Below, piece after piece: positions 12,504 to 23,871 of a stretch of 64,000 nucleotides of DNA. Numbering within the stretch: the first letter of the stretch is position 1; each line of letters begins with the position of its first letter. The notes beneath the pieces are model-generated. The model saw nothing but the letters and a program-made list of their open reading frames with translations, was not told the origin of the DNA and made no database searches. Source of the stretch: Oscheius sp. JU75 (taxonomy: Eukaryota > Nematoda > Chromadorea > Rhabditida > Rhabditidae); the NCBI GenBank assembly GCA_037178855.1, contig JASJZC010000007.1:1054001-1118000 (forward strand), written 5' to 3'. The position numbers were made by a program, and so were the translations under genes.

Positions 12504-13644
12504 ATGTTGTTTGGAGATTTGGATAACCTGCTCATTGCCTTCGTTATGGCAATTGTAAGTTGCCTGCCATGTTATCATAAAGTCTTCTTAGCTAGCCGTT
12601 CTTGGCTTAGCGTTCAATGGGTTGGCTCTTTTCATTGTTTCAAGAAACTCTATTCTGGACAATGTATTTGGAAAACTCTGCTTCAGTCACTCTCTTGCCA
12701 ATTTCGGTGTTGCTCTGAGCTCTATATTGTGGACAGTTCCTATGACCCTTTTGTAAGATTTTTATAATGGTTTTCACACATCCTTAGACAAGACAAGTCT
12801 ATTTCTTCCTGGTTGGTAGGCAAAATATTCGGGCAGATCAACAATTTTTTCTGGTTTGTTTGCGTCTATTCTCATCTGGCTGTCTCTCTCAATAGATTCA
12901 TTTCTTTAGCATTTCCCTTCAAGGTTAGTTGGTCATTTTTACAGCTACCAATAAATTCAGAAAGTTTCTTCAAAGACTGGAATGGTTATTGTTAATGGAT
13001 CACCATGGGTTCTAGCGCTTATTCAAATAGTCCCATATTTTTGGTGTAATCAGTCATTCCCCACAAAATTACAAGGTAGACATTCAGACAGCCACTGCAC
13101 TTTTGTATATCATCCGACTGAGTGGACTTGGAAGTTTTCGGAGACAAGATGTGGGCATATTCTCTCGGTCTACTTTGACGAAGTTTTCGGCTTTGTGGTT
13201 ATAGCCGTAGTCACATTATTAGACATCATGACAATGGCCATCCTCCATCAATATCACAAGGTTTGTGAATCTGTCTCTGTCTCTACTGTATTTTCAGCGC
13301 ATCTCAGACAGTACGTTCCTCAGCCACAAAGAACTAGGAGACTGTCAAACTCTCAAGAACAGACAAAGCATTGAAGCGCGTTTCTTTACACAGGTGAGGA
13401 TTCCACACCAGCTCAAACCCAATTTCTAGTCTTGTGTGCAAGCGGCGATTTTCTTCTACGAGCTAATAAGCTTCCACATTCTTTACAAGCTCAACACTGA
13501 CAAGTATTACCTTTTCTTCACAACCACTTTTCCCTGGACATTGTGTCACACTCTCGACGGGTAAGATAAACTCAGGGTCGTAACAAGTGGACGCTTAGAC
13601 TAGTACTGATTTGTTTTCATTGGAAAAGTTACCAAAAACAATAA
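12504..13644 (+). CDS. Nematode 7-TM serpentine receptor, Srx-like
   Basis: A seven-transmembrane G-protein-coupled receptor, most like the nematode chemosensory Srx class, probably acting in cilia of sensory neurons. Seven exons fit phase exactly: 12504-12554, 12592-12752, 12788-12923, 12961-13260, 13298-13393, 13430-13560, 13599-13644, giving 306 residues. The introns are only 35-38 nt. TM1 is AVLGLAFNGLALFIVSRN; TM3 ends in CVYSHLAVSLNRFISLAFPF, where LNRF followed by P replaces the DRY region as in Srx proteins; TM5 is YFDEVFGFVVIAVVTLLDIM. Start: ATG shortly after TTTTTTCTAG. The stop TAA is embedded in CAATAAAA, so the poly(A) signal overlaps the stop. Ligand unknown. Confidence 0.82.
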
Positions 13645-14998
13645 AACGCCACAAATGGAGCTATTTGACGAACGAGGATTTGTCCAACTCCTAGTGGTTA
13701 CGTCTCATTATTCTTGGCAGCTCCACTGTATGGCGCTCACTGGTTCGATGAGGATGTTAAACAGTGCATATAGTGAATCGTTTGTTCAGTCGTTTGATTG
13801 TATGTGGGACCATCTTATAAGTCAGCTTGTGATTTATCAGTTGCAATTTTTCAGGCTTCATCCACTCGACATGTACACTTGCCATATGACATATAAACTT
13901 TAAATAACAAATCTTGAGAAAAAGAAAACAAAAAAATGAACGAGCAAATACCAGCAAACAATTGCAAACAGTGACAGTCTCTCGCTGTGCCATCGACGTT
14001 GTGTGAACCGATGTCTTCGCTCCAGAAAAAGCATTTCTTTTTTCGACTTCTCATGAGTCGGATGTCCATCTATTTTAAATGGACAATATTTGAGGAACTG
14101 TCAAAAAAGAAAAGAAAAAGAAGGCTTACTCTTTATCCATTGTTCTCCGTCGGAAAAGATGAGTGAACCACTGTATATTTCATTTTTTACAGTCGTTGAT
14201 AGTTTGAAATAGCATACAATTTGAGAACGAAGAGTAAAAAAGCCAAAGTTTTGATTTTGGAAAGAGAGAACATGGGTTTCAATGTCCCGTCAATCTATTT
14301 TCACCCTGACGTCGCCGCACCTGTTCTACTGTAGCTAATAGCCCACATTAAGCAGTAAAACTAGATTAAGTTTTTAAAAACTTGTTTTATCGTTAAAAAG
14401 TAGTGTACGACAATTAATAGAGAAATCACAGTCGAGAGAAAAACAGCTTTTCTAAAGGTAATACACCTTTGAATGACATGACATCGTACGTAAAAACGCG
14501 TCTAGTTTAAAAAGTTAAGTTAAAATCTGGAACTTCATGTTATTAGGATACTTTCAAAGAAAATAAATGAAGTTTCAACAAAACGTCGAAATGATCTTTG
14601 CGGTTAGCTTACAGGTTGGAGACAAGAGATAGGGATTCCTGTGATTCAATCTTCAATTTTACACCCATACACCTATTCTAAGAAAAATGTTGTTTAAAAA
14701 AACCGAATTTTGTACTTGTATACAACAACAAGTGCTAGCGTGGTTTCTTTAAAGTGGCAAATAATTTCTGAACCAAAATACAAAACAATTGGATCTAGAT
14801 ATTCAAATGTTTGAAAACGTACATTTCTTATCAATCAGTTTATTCAGTATAATTTCTAAGGACTGACATTGGTTTTAACTTTATTTACGATAATTTCCTT
14901 TCTGACGAGATAAATTATAGGGACTTTGATAGCAAGGTCGGGGCAAATATAATCAGAAAGTGCCGTTAGCAACACGTTTTCTTCTGTACTTTCTAGTA
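13645..14998. other. Intergenic region
   Basis: About 1.35 kb of AT-rich sequence between two receptor genes. Open stretches near 13655-13903 have no domain or splice support. It ends with ACTTTCTAG 2 bases before the next start codon, a likely trans-splice acceptor. Confidence 0.5.
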
Positions 14999-16924
14999 AT
15001 GCCGGACGGGAAAATTGAAACCCGGATATTCTTTTGGATTTTTCGTCTACTTTTTCTGTTCATCTTTATTGGTCTAATATTTGTTCCCACTTTCTTGGTA
15101 AACTATGCTGATTATTAACTGTACTTCGTTTTAGTATTTCACGGTCAAGGTTGATTATACGTATACATTGTTTATGGCTTGTCACAGGGTTAACGGCTCG
15201 CTCGATGTTATCTTTTTCATCATAAACTTCCCACTCGCACTGGTATGTACGCATGACTCGCATAGTTAGGTGCATACCCTCTTACAGACGGACATGCACA
15301 ATCCTGCTTGCTAGAGCAATAGACTAGCTTGCCATTTCTATTATCAGTTATCATCCAGTTTGTTAAACGTACGAATGGGATTCTGACCAGAGCTAAAATA
15401 GGTGCCAATGACCAAACTTTTTGGATTAGCCCTCGCAGAATCATCCGTGAAGGCGACCAGCTTTCTTTTTTGTGTCAAAAAACTTTCCAAAAACTGAAAG
15501 TGTGACCATCCTGAACCCATAAGTTTCTGAGGAGTTTGGCTGTCGTTTTCTTGATCATCCAAGACTTTCCGCCAAAGTTCTTGAAAACTGTTGAGTTATC
15601 GGTTACAGTAGCATCACCCGGGTACGAGGAATACATAATATTTTGTTATCTCTACTATCTAAAGCGCGATGGTTTCTGTGGCGGACTCTGTTTCTTTGTT
15701 TGTCTGTTTGTTTGTTTGTTTGTTTGTTTGTTTGTTCGTGGCCACGAAGCGAACCAGTTAGTTGTCCAGAAGTTTTATTGTTCAAAAACAGTTATTGCCT
15801 AAATTGGTTGACAAGTCAACTTTGGGTGCGCTATACTTGGCTTTTTTCACAGTGAAGCCACTGGGAGATCTCTCTAACTACGAAGCGGCGCAGCTGCCAA
15901 TGTAAACTGATGGCAAAAGAACGGGGAAGCCGTCGGAGACGTTTTTATCCGTCTGTCATGGTGTCCGCACAATTGCATGTCAACACTAATACCCAAAAAA
16001 GCTGACAAGCAAAGGCCAAAGGGCTGCGAAGCTGCCGCCGGCAGCTGGTCTCATACTATAACGTACCCTCTACGTCGAGAGCTTACAGATCTTCGGATTC
16101 AACTTGGAATTCTGCAAGCAGCCTACATTCAAAATTATGTTCGTCTTGTGCATCTGTGAGAGCCTCGTATTATTGTTTGATCCCGTTTTTATTTATTTAT
16201 ATCAAATACATTTTCCCAGAGGATTGATTTTTGAAGTTACACAAAGCATGCTATGGACTCTTTGGGATACATCTCAAGCTGTGAACTTTATCCTTGCCTA
16301 TAATCGTCTAACAACTGTAGTTTTGTCTGACACATCTATATTCCACACAAGATGGATCTATGGCTTTATGTACTCTATCATCTTTGGGCAGTACATTCTG
16401 AACAACATTCTCGTTTCGATTGGGCATTCTTGCGATCTGTACCGTGTTCCTGATCTGTCCAACGAGCAGCGGAAGTTTCTGGCTGACTTCAATAGCAGTA
16501 AGTGTCGTTTAAAACAATATATGTTCAATAACGATGTTAGTAAACGAGCAAATTATGCGTGTACGTACTTTCTACTGTTTCCATTTCAGAAAATGACATA
16601 TACAAAGTACATGTGTTGTTGGGGATAGCTAGTTCATCCTTCATCCTATACGGTACCTTGTTGATTTATATGTTGAAAAAGGTTTGTGTTTGTCCCAGAC
16701 ACTAAACATAGTTTAAGAGAAAAGAGGTAAAGATCCGAAAAGAGTGGACTCTGACCATACAGGCCTTCATTGGTACCGTTTTATGTGTTGGCTTATCCAA
16801 TTTGATGCGGATTTTGGGCCCGGTCGAAGGTAGTATTCTGTACTACGTACAGCAAATTTTATACAGATTTGGAATTGTGGCAAGCTCATTGATTTACCTC
16901 ATTTTCAACGAGTTTGAAAATTGA
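14999..16924 (+). CDS. Nematode 7-TM serpentine receptor with Helitron in intron 2
   Basis: A chemoreceptor-like 7-TM protein. Exons in phase: 14999-15097, 15135-15242, 16089-16497, 16590-16681 and about 16718-16924. TM1 spans exons 1-2; exon 3 opens IFGFNLEF and carries KIMFVLCICESLVLLFDPVF (TM2), then QAVNFILAYNRLTTVV (end of TM3; YNR in place of DRY) and WIYGFMYSIIFGQYI (TM4). Exon 4 holds GIASSSFILYGTLLIYML (TM5); exon 5 holds TM6-7, ending SSLIYLIFNEFEN. Class is uncertain (str/srg-like superfamilies are all possible). Intron 2 is about 850 nt in a gene whose first intron is 37 nt, because it contains a 400-bp Helitron (15649-16048). The last acceptor (TTTAAG) is weak. An ATG after ACTTTCTAG supports the start. 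Confidence 0.7.
15649..16048 (+). mobile_element. Non-autonomous Helitron, copy 1
   Basis: This 400-bp element begins TCTCTACTATCT and ends with a palindromic hairpin (AGCTGCCGCCGGCAGCT) running into CTGG. The base before is A and the base after is T. These are the known Helitron hallmarks: 5' TC (TCTCTACTA), 3' hairpin, CTRR end and insertion between A and T without target duplication. No replicase or helicase is encoded. The second copy is at 23872-24332. This copy carries an expanded TTTG tract and lacks about 85 bases that copy 2 has just before the 3' end. It sits in intron 2 of a receptor gene. Confidence 0.88.
15696..15737. repeat. (TTTG)n microsatellite inside Helitron copy 1
   Basis: A run of about ten TTTG units with two interruptions, next to TTCGTGGCCACGAA, an imperfect palindrome. 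The other copy has only two to three units, so the tract expanded after the copies split or contracted in the other. Confidence 0.9.
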
Positions 16925-17385
16925 ATGACGAAGACAGTTTCTGCTTTCAGACGCTTCCGACGATCATACATACATTTCTGGAAGACTGGTTGTCTGCAAA
17001 CACCTTCAAGTCGTGAAAATGTGATAGTTGTTTCTTCAGCTGAGATCAATCCATAGAACATTTAAAGGTTGCTAAAGTTTGTGGCGTCTAAATGGGCTTT
17101 CAATTTAGAGACAGATATGATGTACAAAAGGAGAAGGCAAGCTACATAAAGGCAAAAGATTTTGAAAAGGTTGACACTATTTGGTTATGTCCCTTCTATA
17201 TCACCTATAAAACCAGTCATTCACGTACCATCTGTTGCCACCTAACGCAAAAAACGCCATCACAAAGCACCTTTGTCCTTATGCTCATAACTCAGTTTGA
17301 CGGGTTTGACTTTCATCTGTCCGCCACTGATAAATTAACAAGCTTGATTCGTTCTGCAAGTCATTTGGAAATCAGTCAGCAGAAT
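16925..17385. other. Intergenic region between two receptor genes
   Basis: About 460 bases. A reading frame is open from 17092 into the next gene, but the likely start is the later ATG at 17386, which follows TTTGGAAATCAG and begins directly before TM1. Confidence 0.45.
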
Positions 17386-18561
17386 ATGAATGTCTACTTC
17401 ATCGTCTCATCAATATTTGCCCTTTTCTCTATAGTTGTTTACTTCATAGTCTGTTTCTTTCTAATAATTAAACGTAAAGTATTTCCCGGCTCATATTATC
17501 TTATTTTTCTCGTTAATACGGTCGTGGTAAAATTTCAATGTTTGCATCGCGATATGTATTTTTCAGAACATAGTAACGTACATTAACTCTCTATTCGCAA
17601 TTCGGCTTCCATCAATAACTTGTCAATGGAACTGTTGGCTCAGTATCTTTTTCTTCGGGCAGCCTTTTGGACTGTTTTTAAGAGTGATATTTTGGCTGAC
17701 AATCTATCTCGCCTATGTACAGTATCTCATGATTTTTTCTTTTATCATTAATCGTTTTACAGCTGTTTATTATCCGATGAAGTACGAGAAAGTTAGTTTG
17801 CTTGTCCAAACACAAAAACAAACAATGTTCAGCTATGGAACAAATTCTTTTTTATACTGATGGCCTTCAACTTTATATTCCCTATTTTATTAACTTTTGA
17901 ACTGTTCCAAGGTTTCGTCTTTTACATCTATTATGAAAACTATATTTTGTGGCAATACCCGGTAAAAATCTTAGTGTTCCATCAAACATACTGCTCAGGA
18001 ATCCACAACTAGAACTATCAAGCTAAACGTTTTTATGGTCATCATGACAATCGTATGCACGGTCCTTATGATTGCAACTACTGCAAAGTTTAAACCAAAT
18101 GTGAGTTTTTCCGTTGAACATTTGCACTTTCCTTCTCGCCATATATCTGATTACTAACTTGTCCCTTTTTTTGAAAAAGGAACATAGTTTGCGAATACAA
18201 CTATCCGTACTAAAGAAAATAGTTTAATCTTACTCTCAGGATCGTGGTTCTGAACGAAAACTGATGGTCTTCAGTATAATCCACTTTCTTATTCAGCTAT
18301 TCTCGACCGTTGTCATGGTAGATTCCGTGACTTTCCACCAACATTTTGTTACAGATAATTAATCAGCTCAGTCTAATCTACATGTGGGAGGCAGCGGGGA
18401 AATATTCCTTGGCTCTTATCCCGTATGTATCCGACACAATGACCTTCTTATCACCATATGTTCTCATTTACTGCTCGCCTAGCATGAAGAAATTTATCTA
18501 CGGCATTGTCAAGACTCTGGCAAGAAGACAAAATGAGGCATCGGTGATTACGATCTATTGA
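17386..18561 (+). CDS. Nematode 7-TM serpentine receptor, Srg/Srv-like
   Basis: A chemoreceptor-like 7-TM protein. Exon 1 (17386-17526) is TM1, IFALFSIVVYFIVCFFLI, then FPGSYYLIFLVNTVV (start of TM2). Exon 2 starts at 17567 and holds INSLFAIRLPSITCQW and the TM3 end IINRFTAVYYPMKYEKLW, a pattern typical of Srg/Srv receptors (NR-T-V--P--YE--W). Next come FFILMAFNFIFPILLTF (TM4), VFMVIMTIVCTVLMIATT (TM5), SIIHFLIQLFSTVVM (TM6) and DTMTFLSPYVLIYCSPSMKK (TM7). The stop is 18559-18561 with AATAAA only about 8 bases on. Introns between about 17790 and 18350 are short. An upstream in-frame extension to 17092 exists but lacks TM character. Ligand unknown. Confidence 0.78.
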
Positions 18562-19168
18562 TAGTGCAATAAAAACAGTTGGCGGGTAAAACGTTTTTAG
18601 CAATCGCCGTCTCTTGAAGAATCGAGGTTTTACAGAGGCTTCCAAAAATGGTGTATATAAAACGATAAACGTCCGTTTTTCTCTCAGTTTGAGTAATGTA
18701 TGCTTTATTGATACTTATTTACCGCTTTGGAAAGGAAAAATCTCTAATTTATCAATTCCGGTCGGACCCGAGTCGAGTCGACTCGAGATTTTTGACTCGA
18801 CGCTCAAGAATAGTCACATACATCGATGTAAACAAGAGTGAACAAGGTCAATAAACATACATTGCGCTGAAGTAGAGCCCACAAAGGTATAAATAATGAT
18901 ATTGTGCGTAAGCTAATGTCATGTATTTACAAGCAATCCTGAAGCACTTTACGATAGGTGCAATAATTCGCGTGTGAGTAGTTCATGTTTCAGATTTTAA
19001 AGAGGCTAGAATCGGCCAAATTTCTGCCACAAATTCTTTTCTCAAGAATATAGTTTTTTTTGTTTGAACTTCCTCACGGGTCTAATGATCATTCTCGAAT
19101 AATTATTCCGCCGTCATGATTACAATTCTCAGGCATTTTTCGCAGTACTAATCCTCATCGGCTTGTTC

Positions 19169-19182
19169 ACTGCCATGACAAC
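19169..19182 (+). promoter_or_regulatory. Candidate X-box (RFX/DAF-19 site) 1
   Basis: ACTGCCATGACAAC matches the nematode X-box consensus RYYNYY-AT-RRNRAC at every position. X-boxes drive ciliary genes through RFX/DAF-19, and the next gene downstream is the intraflagellar transport gene IFT54. It lies 834 bases before the ATG, farther than usual, so an unseen 5' exon or outron may lie between. Confidence 0.55.
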
Positions 19183-19290
19183 GTCTCGTTCTGACTAAGA
19201 GACGGGTCTACATATCATCGTCCTTCTTCTTCTTCATCCAACACAGCTGGTTGACCCCGCGTCTCATTGAATTGACAGAACGAACCGTTG

Positions 19291-19304
19291 GTCGTCATGG
19301 AGAC
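19291..19304 (+). promoter_or_regulatory. Candidate X-box (RFX/DAF-19 site) 2
   Basis: GTCGTCATGGAGAC also matches RYYNYY-AT-RRNRAC fully, 122 bases after the first. Distance to the IFT54 ATG is 712 bases. The pair upstream of a ciliary gene is stronger evidence than either alone. Confidence 0.55.
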
Positions 19305-20002
19305 GACGCGCAGAGTTAGTAGCTGTCCCGTATGGGTGTTTTCACCACTCACACTAGGCAGAATGGCGACCCCTTTTAGTTGCTATTGACCACTTCCCCT
19401 CCTGCCCTATAGTTGCTTTCTCATTCCGAGTTTCTAAAAATACGACCACGTATTTCGAAAAAAAGGAAATCTGTTGTCTGGACTCTTTTCCTAGAATCAG
19501 ATTCCAGTATACTAAGACTAAATACCCGTTACTTTCTATGAGCTATTAATTCTAAAAAATTGACACAAATCCAGACAAATGCAAAATTTATGTATCGCAG
19601 AAGTAATCATTCTGGTAAATTTTTGTCTAAAAGTAGTAATTTTCACTACCACCTAAAAGTTTCATTTTTGGCTTTCTTTATTCTCTGGTGCAGAGCTGAT
19701 TTTGGGCAGACAGCATACTCTTTTCGTAGTAACTACAATCCTTATTTCCGTGTCAAATTCTATGACTAATTTTAATGGAAACCAAGTGAAGTTTTGTACT
19801 CATGATGCCCGCACCAATGAGAACTTCCTAAGACAACGACAAACTTCTATTTCCACTTTATTCACAAACTCATCAGTCAACCGTTCAAATCAGTTCCAAT
19901 GTTTTCTTCTTCTTGCCTCCGTTTTTACCTGTTTACTACACTCAGAAAGACCATTTCCTTTTGATTGAATGTGTTTAACTATATTTTTCAGATTCATTTT
20001 GC

Positions 20003-22266
20003 ATGAGTGAATACGATGCGACCAGACAAGCCTTTGCCGGTCTTATTGAGAAGCCAGCCCTAACTGACCAGCTTCTAAGCCGACCGCCCTTTAAGTTCCT
20101 GCTCGATGTCATTACGAACACGATCACATCAACCGGATATTTGAAAGTAGGCGGATGTGATTAATTTTTTTATGCGTCAAAAAGACAGGCGAATGTGTTA
20201 ATATTCTAGTGAACAAAGCCAGTCTTTATAGTGTGTTGGACCAATCAAATTTTAACAAAGGTTTCAAACAGACCTCGTTTCTAAATTTTTTTTGCTGGAA
20301 GCTGCTCTGATAGGTTCGATATAAAACCTCAAAATTGTCAAAAATACTCGCTCTCTCTCTATAACCGAGAAACATCAGTTATAAAGTTTGCATACTTAAG
20401 AGGTGTTCTTCTGATAAGTACGGTTTTTAGAGCCAGTTCCCCAAATCTGACTTGGATCCTGCTGCACTTACCGACAAAGTTGCTAAAACAGCCTTCTTGG
20501 ACAAGTTCATCGGAGCTGTGGACGATGGATCTTTATCTGCTGTAAAATCAGCTAAAATAGTTGCCGGAAAGGAGCCGGAACTGACGAACAAGGTTCTGCA
20601 TTCTCACGTCATTTTGTGAAAGTAATAATTACAGCTGTTGCTCAAACTTGCCGAGAACGCTCGGAACTTTATGGGCGGTGGTCAAGCGGAAAAGAAGAGC
20701 AAGGATAAGAGTACCAAGGAAAAATCTTCGAAGGATAAAGAGAAAGAGAAGAAGGACAAGGATAGGAGTAAATCAAAGGATCGTGGAAAGGACAAGGAGA
20801 AGGAAAAACCTAGTCAAAGTAGCAGTAAAGTAGGGTTTCAATCATGTTTTCCAATATTTCATGCCCAGGACAAAGAAAAACGAAGCAGTAGCAAGTCTCG
20901 AGACAAGGAAAAGCCGAAAGACAAGGATGAAAAAAAGGAGAAGAAGTCCAAAAAGTCCTCGGTTGACAAAGAAAAAGCCCACAAAAAGAAAAAAGAGAAG
21001 GAAAGTGTCCCAGAAACTTCAACTCACCTTGTTGATGTCAATGAAAATTTGTTGGACAGGGACCTGGACGAAGGATTTGAAGAAGTACATCAGTTGAGTC
21101 CTCATCAATGTAAGTCAATCAAATATTCAAACGAAACTTTTAATCTAGTACCAGAAAAAATGTCTCCTGGCAATGATAGTGGGATTTTGGAACTGGATGA
21201 ACAACAGCCACTTGTTCAGAGGTCGGCAGTACCAGAGTTTCAGCGGTAAGTAATCAGTTTTTTTGCATCAGATTTGGGAATCCCGAGGAATTTCAATTAA
21301 TAGAAAGCAAGGGCAGGTTAAGAGATCAGTGCTTGGCGGTGTATTCTATTAAAACTTTCTCTATAGAATGGTATATCTGCTTGAATTTCAGGGCAAGCCT
21401 AATAGTTTTAAACTCAAAAAAATAATGTTCAGACCTTCAACAGCGGCTGCTCGTCCTCAAACATCAATGGGTCGACCGGGCACTGCTGCAGCTCGCCCAG
21501 CTCCACCAAAAATAAAGAAAAAGGTCATCGCGACCATAGAAGAAGCTCCTGCGGTGCGAAAAACCTCTTAATTGATCAAAAACACAAGTTTAGCCGGCTG
21601 AATCAACTGTTCAAATTATGGCCGAAGAAGCAGCTGGGGAAGATGACAAAAACGACCTGTTTGTAGAAGAAGTGATTGAGGATGAAAATCACTTCATTCC
21701 CGATGCTGTAGCAGCACCCGTAATTTTCTTTTTGGTTTATACATAAAACTTTTATAGATCGAGGCTGAAGAAGGCGGTCTTGTACAAAAAATGATGGAAA
21801 CCAAGGCTGGATTGGAGGAAGGCCAGCTTCTGGATGATATCGACGAAGACGATACGGAATTCCAGCATGAAATGAACAAAATGAACGAGCTTCAGAGGAC
21901 ACTACAGGGTATAACGAGGACGATCTATCCTCTGGCCCACATCTTTGAATATGCTCAGGTAGGCTGTTTTGTTTGATGGCTAGAAGAAAAAAATTAGGAA
22001 GATCTTGAAGCTATGATTCGGGAGCTGGAAAAGTGGAGAGCCGAGGTTCGTCAAAATGAAGCTGAACTGAAGGAGAAGGAGTCGATGAGCATGGGAGAGG
22101 CTCAAAAGTAGGTTACTTTCTTATCATAATCAATACTATTTAGACTAACGGGAACTCTGAGCAATCTCGACGAAGAAATCAGGAACATCAAGGTCAACTT
22201 GAGCAACTGTAGGGCACGGATAGTTTCAAACGAAGAACGCATTCAATTGTTGATGAAAGATGTTTA
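20003..22266 (+). CDS. IFT54: Intraflagellar transport protein 54 (TRAF3IP1/DYF-11 type)
   Basis: IFT-B complex subunit of cilia; binds tubulin and IFT20 and is needed for cilium assembly. Exons in phase: 20003-20146, 20431-20592, 20635-20829, 20869-21109, 21149-21245, 21433-21553, 21594-21719, 21758-21958, 21998-22107, 22144-22266; about 506 residues (C. elegans DYF-11 is of similar length). Residues 1-105 form the calponin-like N-terminal domain (IEKPALTDQLLSRPPFKFL, then AKIVAGKEPELTNK). A long Lys/Glu/Ser-rich linker follows (exons 3-4, many KDK/KSKDK repeats). Exon 6 has short PxTAAARP-type repeats. Exons 8-10 form the C-terminal coiled coil that contacts IFT20 (ELQRTLQGITRTIYPLAH, then LSNLDEEIRNIKVNLSN), ending ERIQLLMKDV. 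The start follows TTTTTCAG within about 15 bases. Poly(A) signal AATAAA at 22382. Function is well established for the family. Confidence 0.94.
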
Positions 22267-23871
22267 AGTCCTATTCTTTTTCAAAACTGTTTAGTCTCTT
22301 TTCTTTCCTCTCCACTGTGATACATCTGAACTAACTAAAAAATGTCTACTGTCCGATTCTATCCAAATTTTCGTGTAGCTCAATAAAGAGGTTCGGTTTG
22401 CTTGTTCTTCTACATTATCAGGTGGTCGAATCGCAAGCGTAGATGGAATCAAATTTAGGAGATGAAAGATATGCAGTCTTTACTTCCATTCCTTGACGCC
22501 GTTCTTTCCTGTTTCCCTTTTTGGTCCGTTGACATTCATTGAATGAAAAGATTGCCATTTACTGGCGCCACAATACCTGGGGGTAGTCACTGTGCGCCTA
22601 TTTTCAGCCATAATAGTCTGACAGTATCTGCCGTGCCCTTGAGTGGTAAGTCTAGCCGCTTTTGCAGCTTTTCACCGCAAGACAATTTAACATTTGCACG
22701 AATAACTACCAATCCGCTACACGCAAATTGTTCCTTTTCAACAGACAGCCCTGAAACAGACACAACACAACAGAGACATCTCACCCACTTCCTTCGACAA
22801 TCTTTTAGCATATCATAATTATAACACGCTGTAAGTTTGGTGACAGCAAATGGCCTCATTGCGGCAGAGTCAACTGTCAGGGCAGATAAGGGTCAATGAG
22901 AAGTGGCTACTCATCGCCTATTCCCGAAATATGTTTACTTTTATATTCACAGCTTCCGATTCGGGCCGTTACGAAAACTTTACTCCTCTTCCATAACATG
23001 CTTCCCCCTCTTCTGATCGTCCGAAGATGCCGTTTTGTGGCAATGCTTACACATACATGTGAGAATTTTTGAATATAACGCATTTGCCGCCATCTGTTGC
23101 ATAGTTTTTTCGTCTCCACGGTTAGCCTAACTTCCGGTCGTTAGCGGGAGTGTAGTAATGGTGCGGAGGCATCTTTTCCAGCGGGCGTTCAGCCAGCTCT
23201 ATTAGACACGATGACACAAGTCGCTTTGAAGATTGCAAAAGCGACAAATTATGGCCTCATAAGAAGAATTTATCCGAGGAGCGGCGTAAGAATTATAACC
23301 TGCTGGACAACACATTAAAACAGACGCACAAGGACGGGCGGCCTTTTCGCACCCCTCATGTCGTAGCTAATTGCTTCCGGAAGATGTTTCCCGGTGGGAG
23401 GTCTCGGGCTGTCAGGTTGAGGTGATATATAGCTTTGAGTATTGTTTCGAATATATTTACTATATGTATTTGCATTTTTCATTGGCTCTAAAATGTAGCA
23501 TCTATTTTTGTGAGCTGTTTATTCTTCATATTCCTTATTCTGCATTTCTCAGTTTACCTAACTTCTCCTATTGACTGATAATCTTTGTATTTCTTACCCT
23601 ATTTTCGTCAATCTGTTCGGAATTGAGAGTTTTTGTCAATTTGCTCATCCATCTGACTTTCAACGTGCTCTGTCATTTAGTACAACCGATCCATATATTT
23701 TGTTCCTCCCATACTTCAGAATGCTATCCTTGGGTATCATTCAACCTTTTTGGACGTTCGGAATTTTCAGTCTTGCCCAGACACCTTGCCTGGTCAATTC
23801 TTTCAAATTACCATCTTAGGCTGATCCCGAGTTACAGCAGGATCCTTTGATAGCTTGCACTTTATAGTTTA
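22267..23871. other. Intergenic region
   Basis: About 1.6 kb containing the IFT54 3' UTR (AATAAA at 22382-22387) and then pyrimidine-rich sequence with no recognised gene. It ends at the Helitron copy 2 boundary. Confidence 0.5.

Larger units (their letters stand above)
18562..20002. other. Intergenic/regulatory region upstream of IFT54
   Basis: About 1.4 kb. It holds a cluster of TCGAGTC/GACTCGA motifs at 18767-18803 with a 14-bp perfect palindrome, and two X-box matches (19169 and 19291). No convincing coding region. Confidence 0.5.

Noticed and set aside
15536-15802. Open frames around and inside Helitron copy 1
   Set aside because: Caused by the TTTG repeat and flanking intron sequence; no similarity to a protein.
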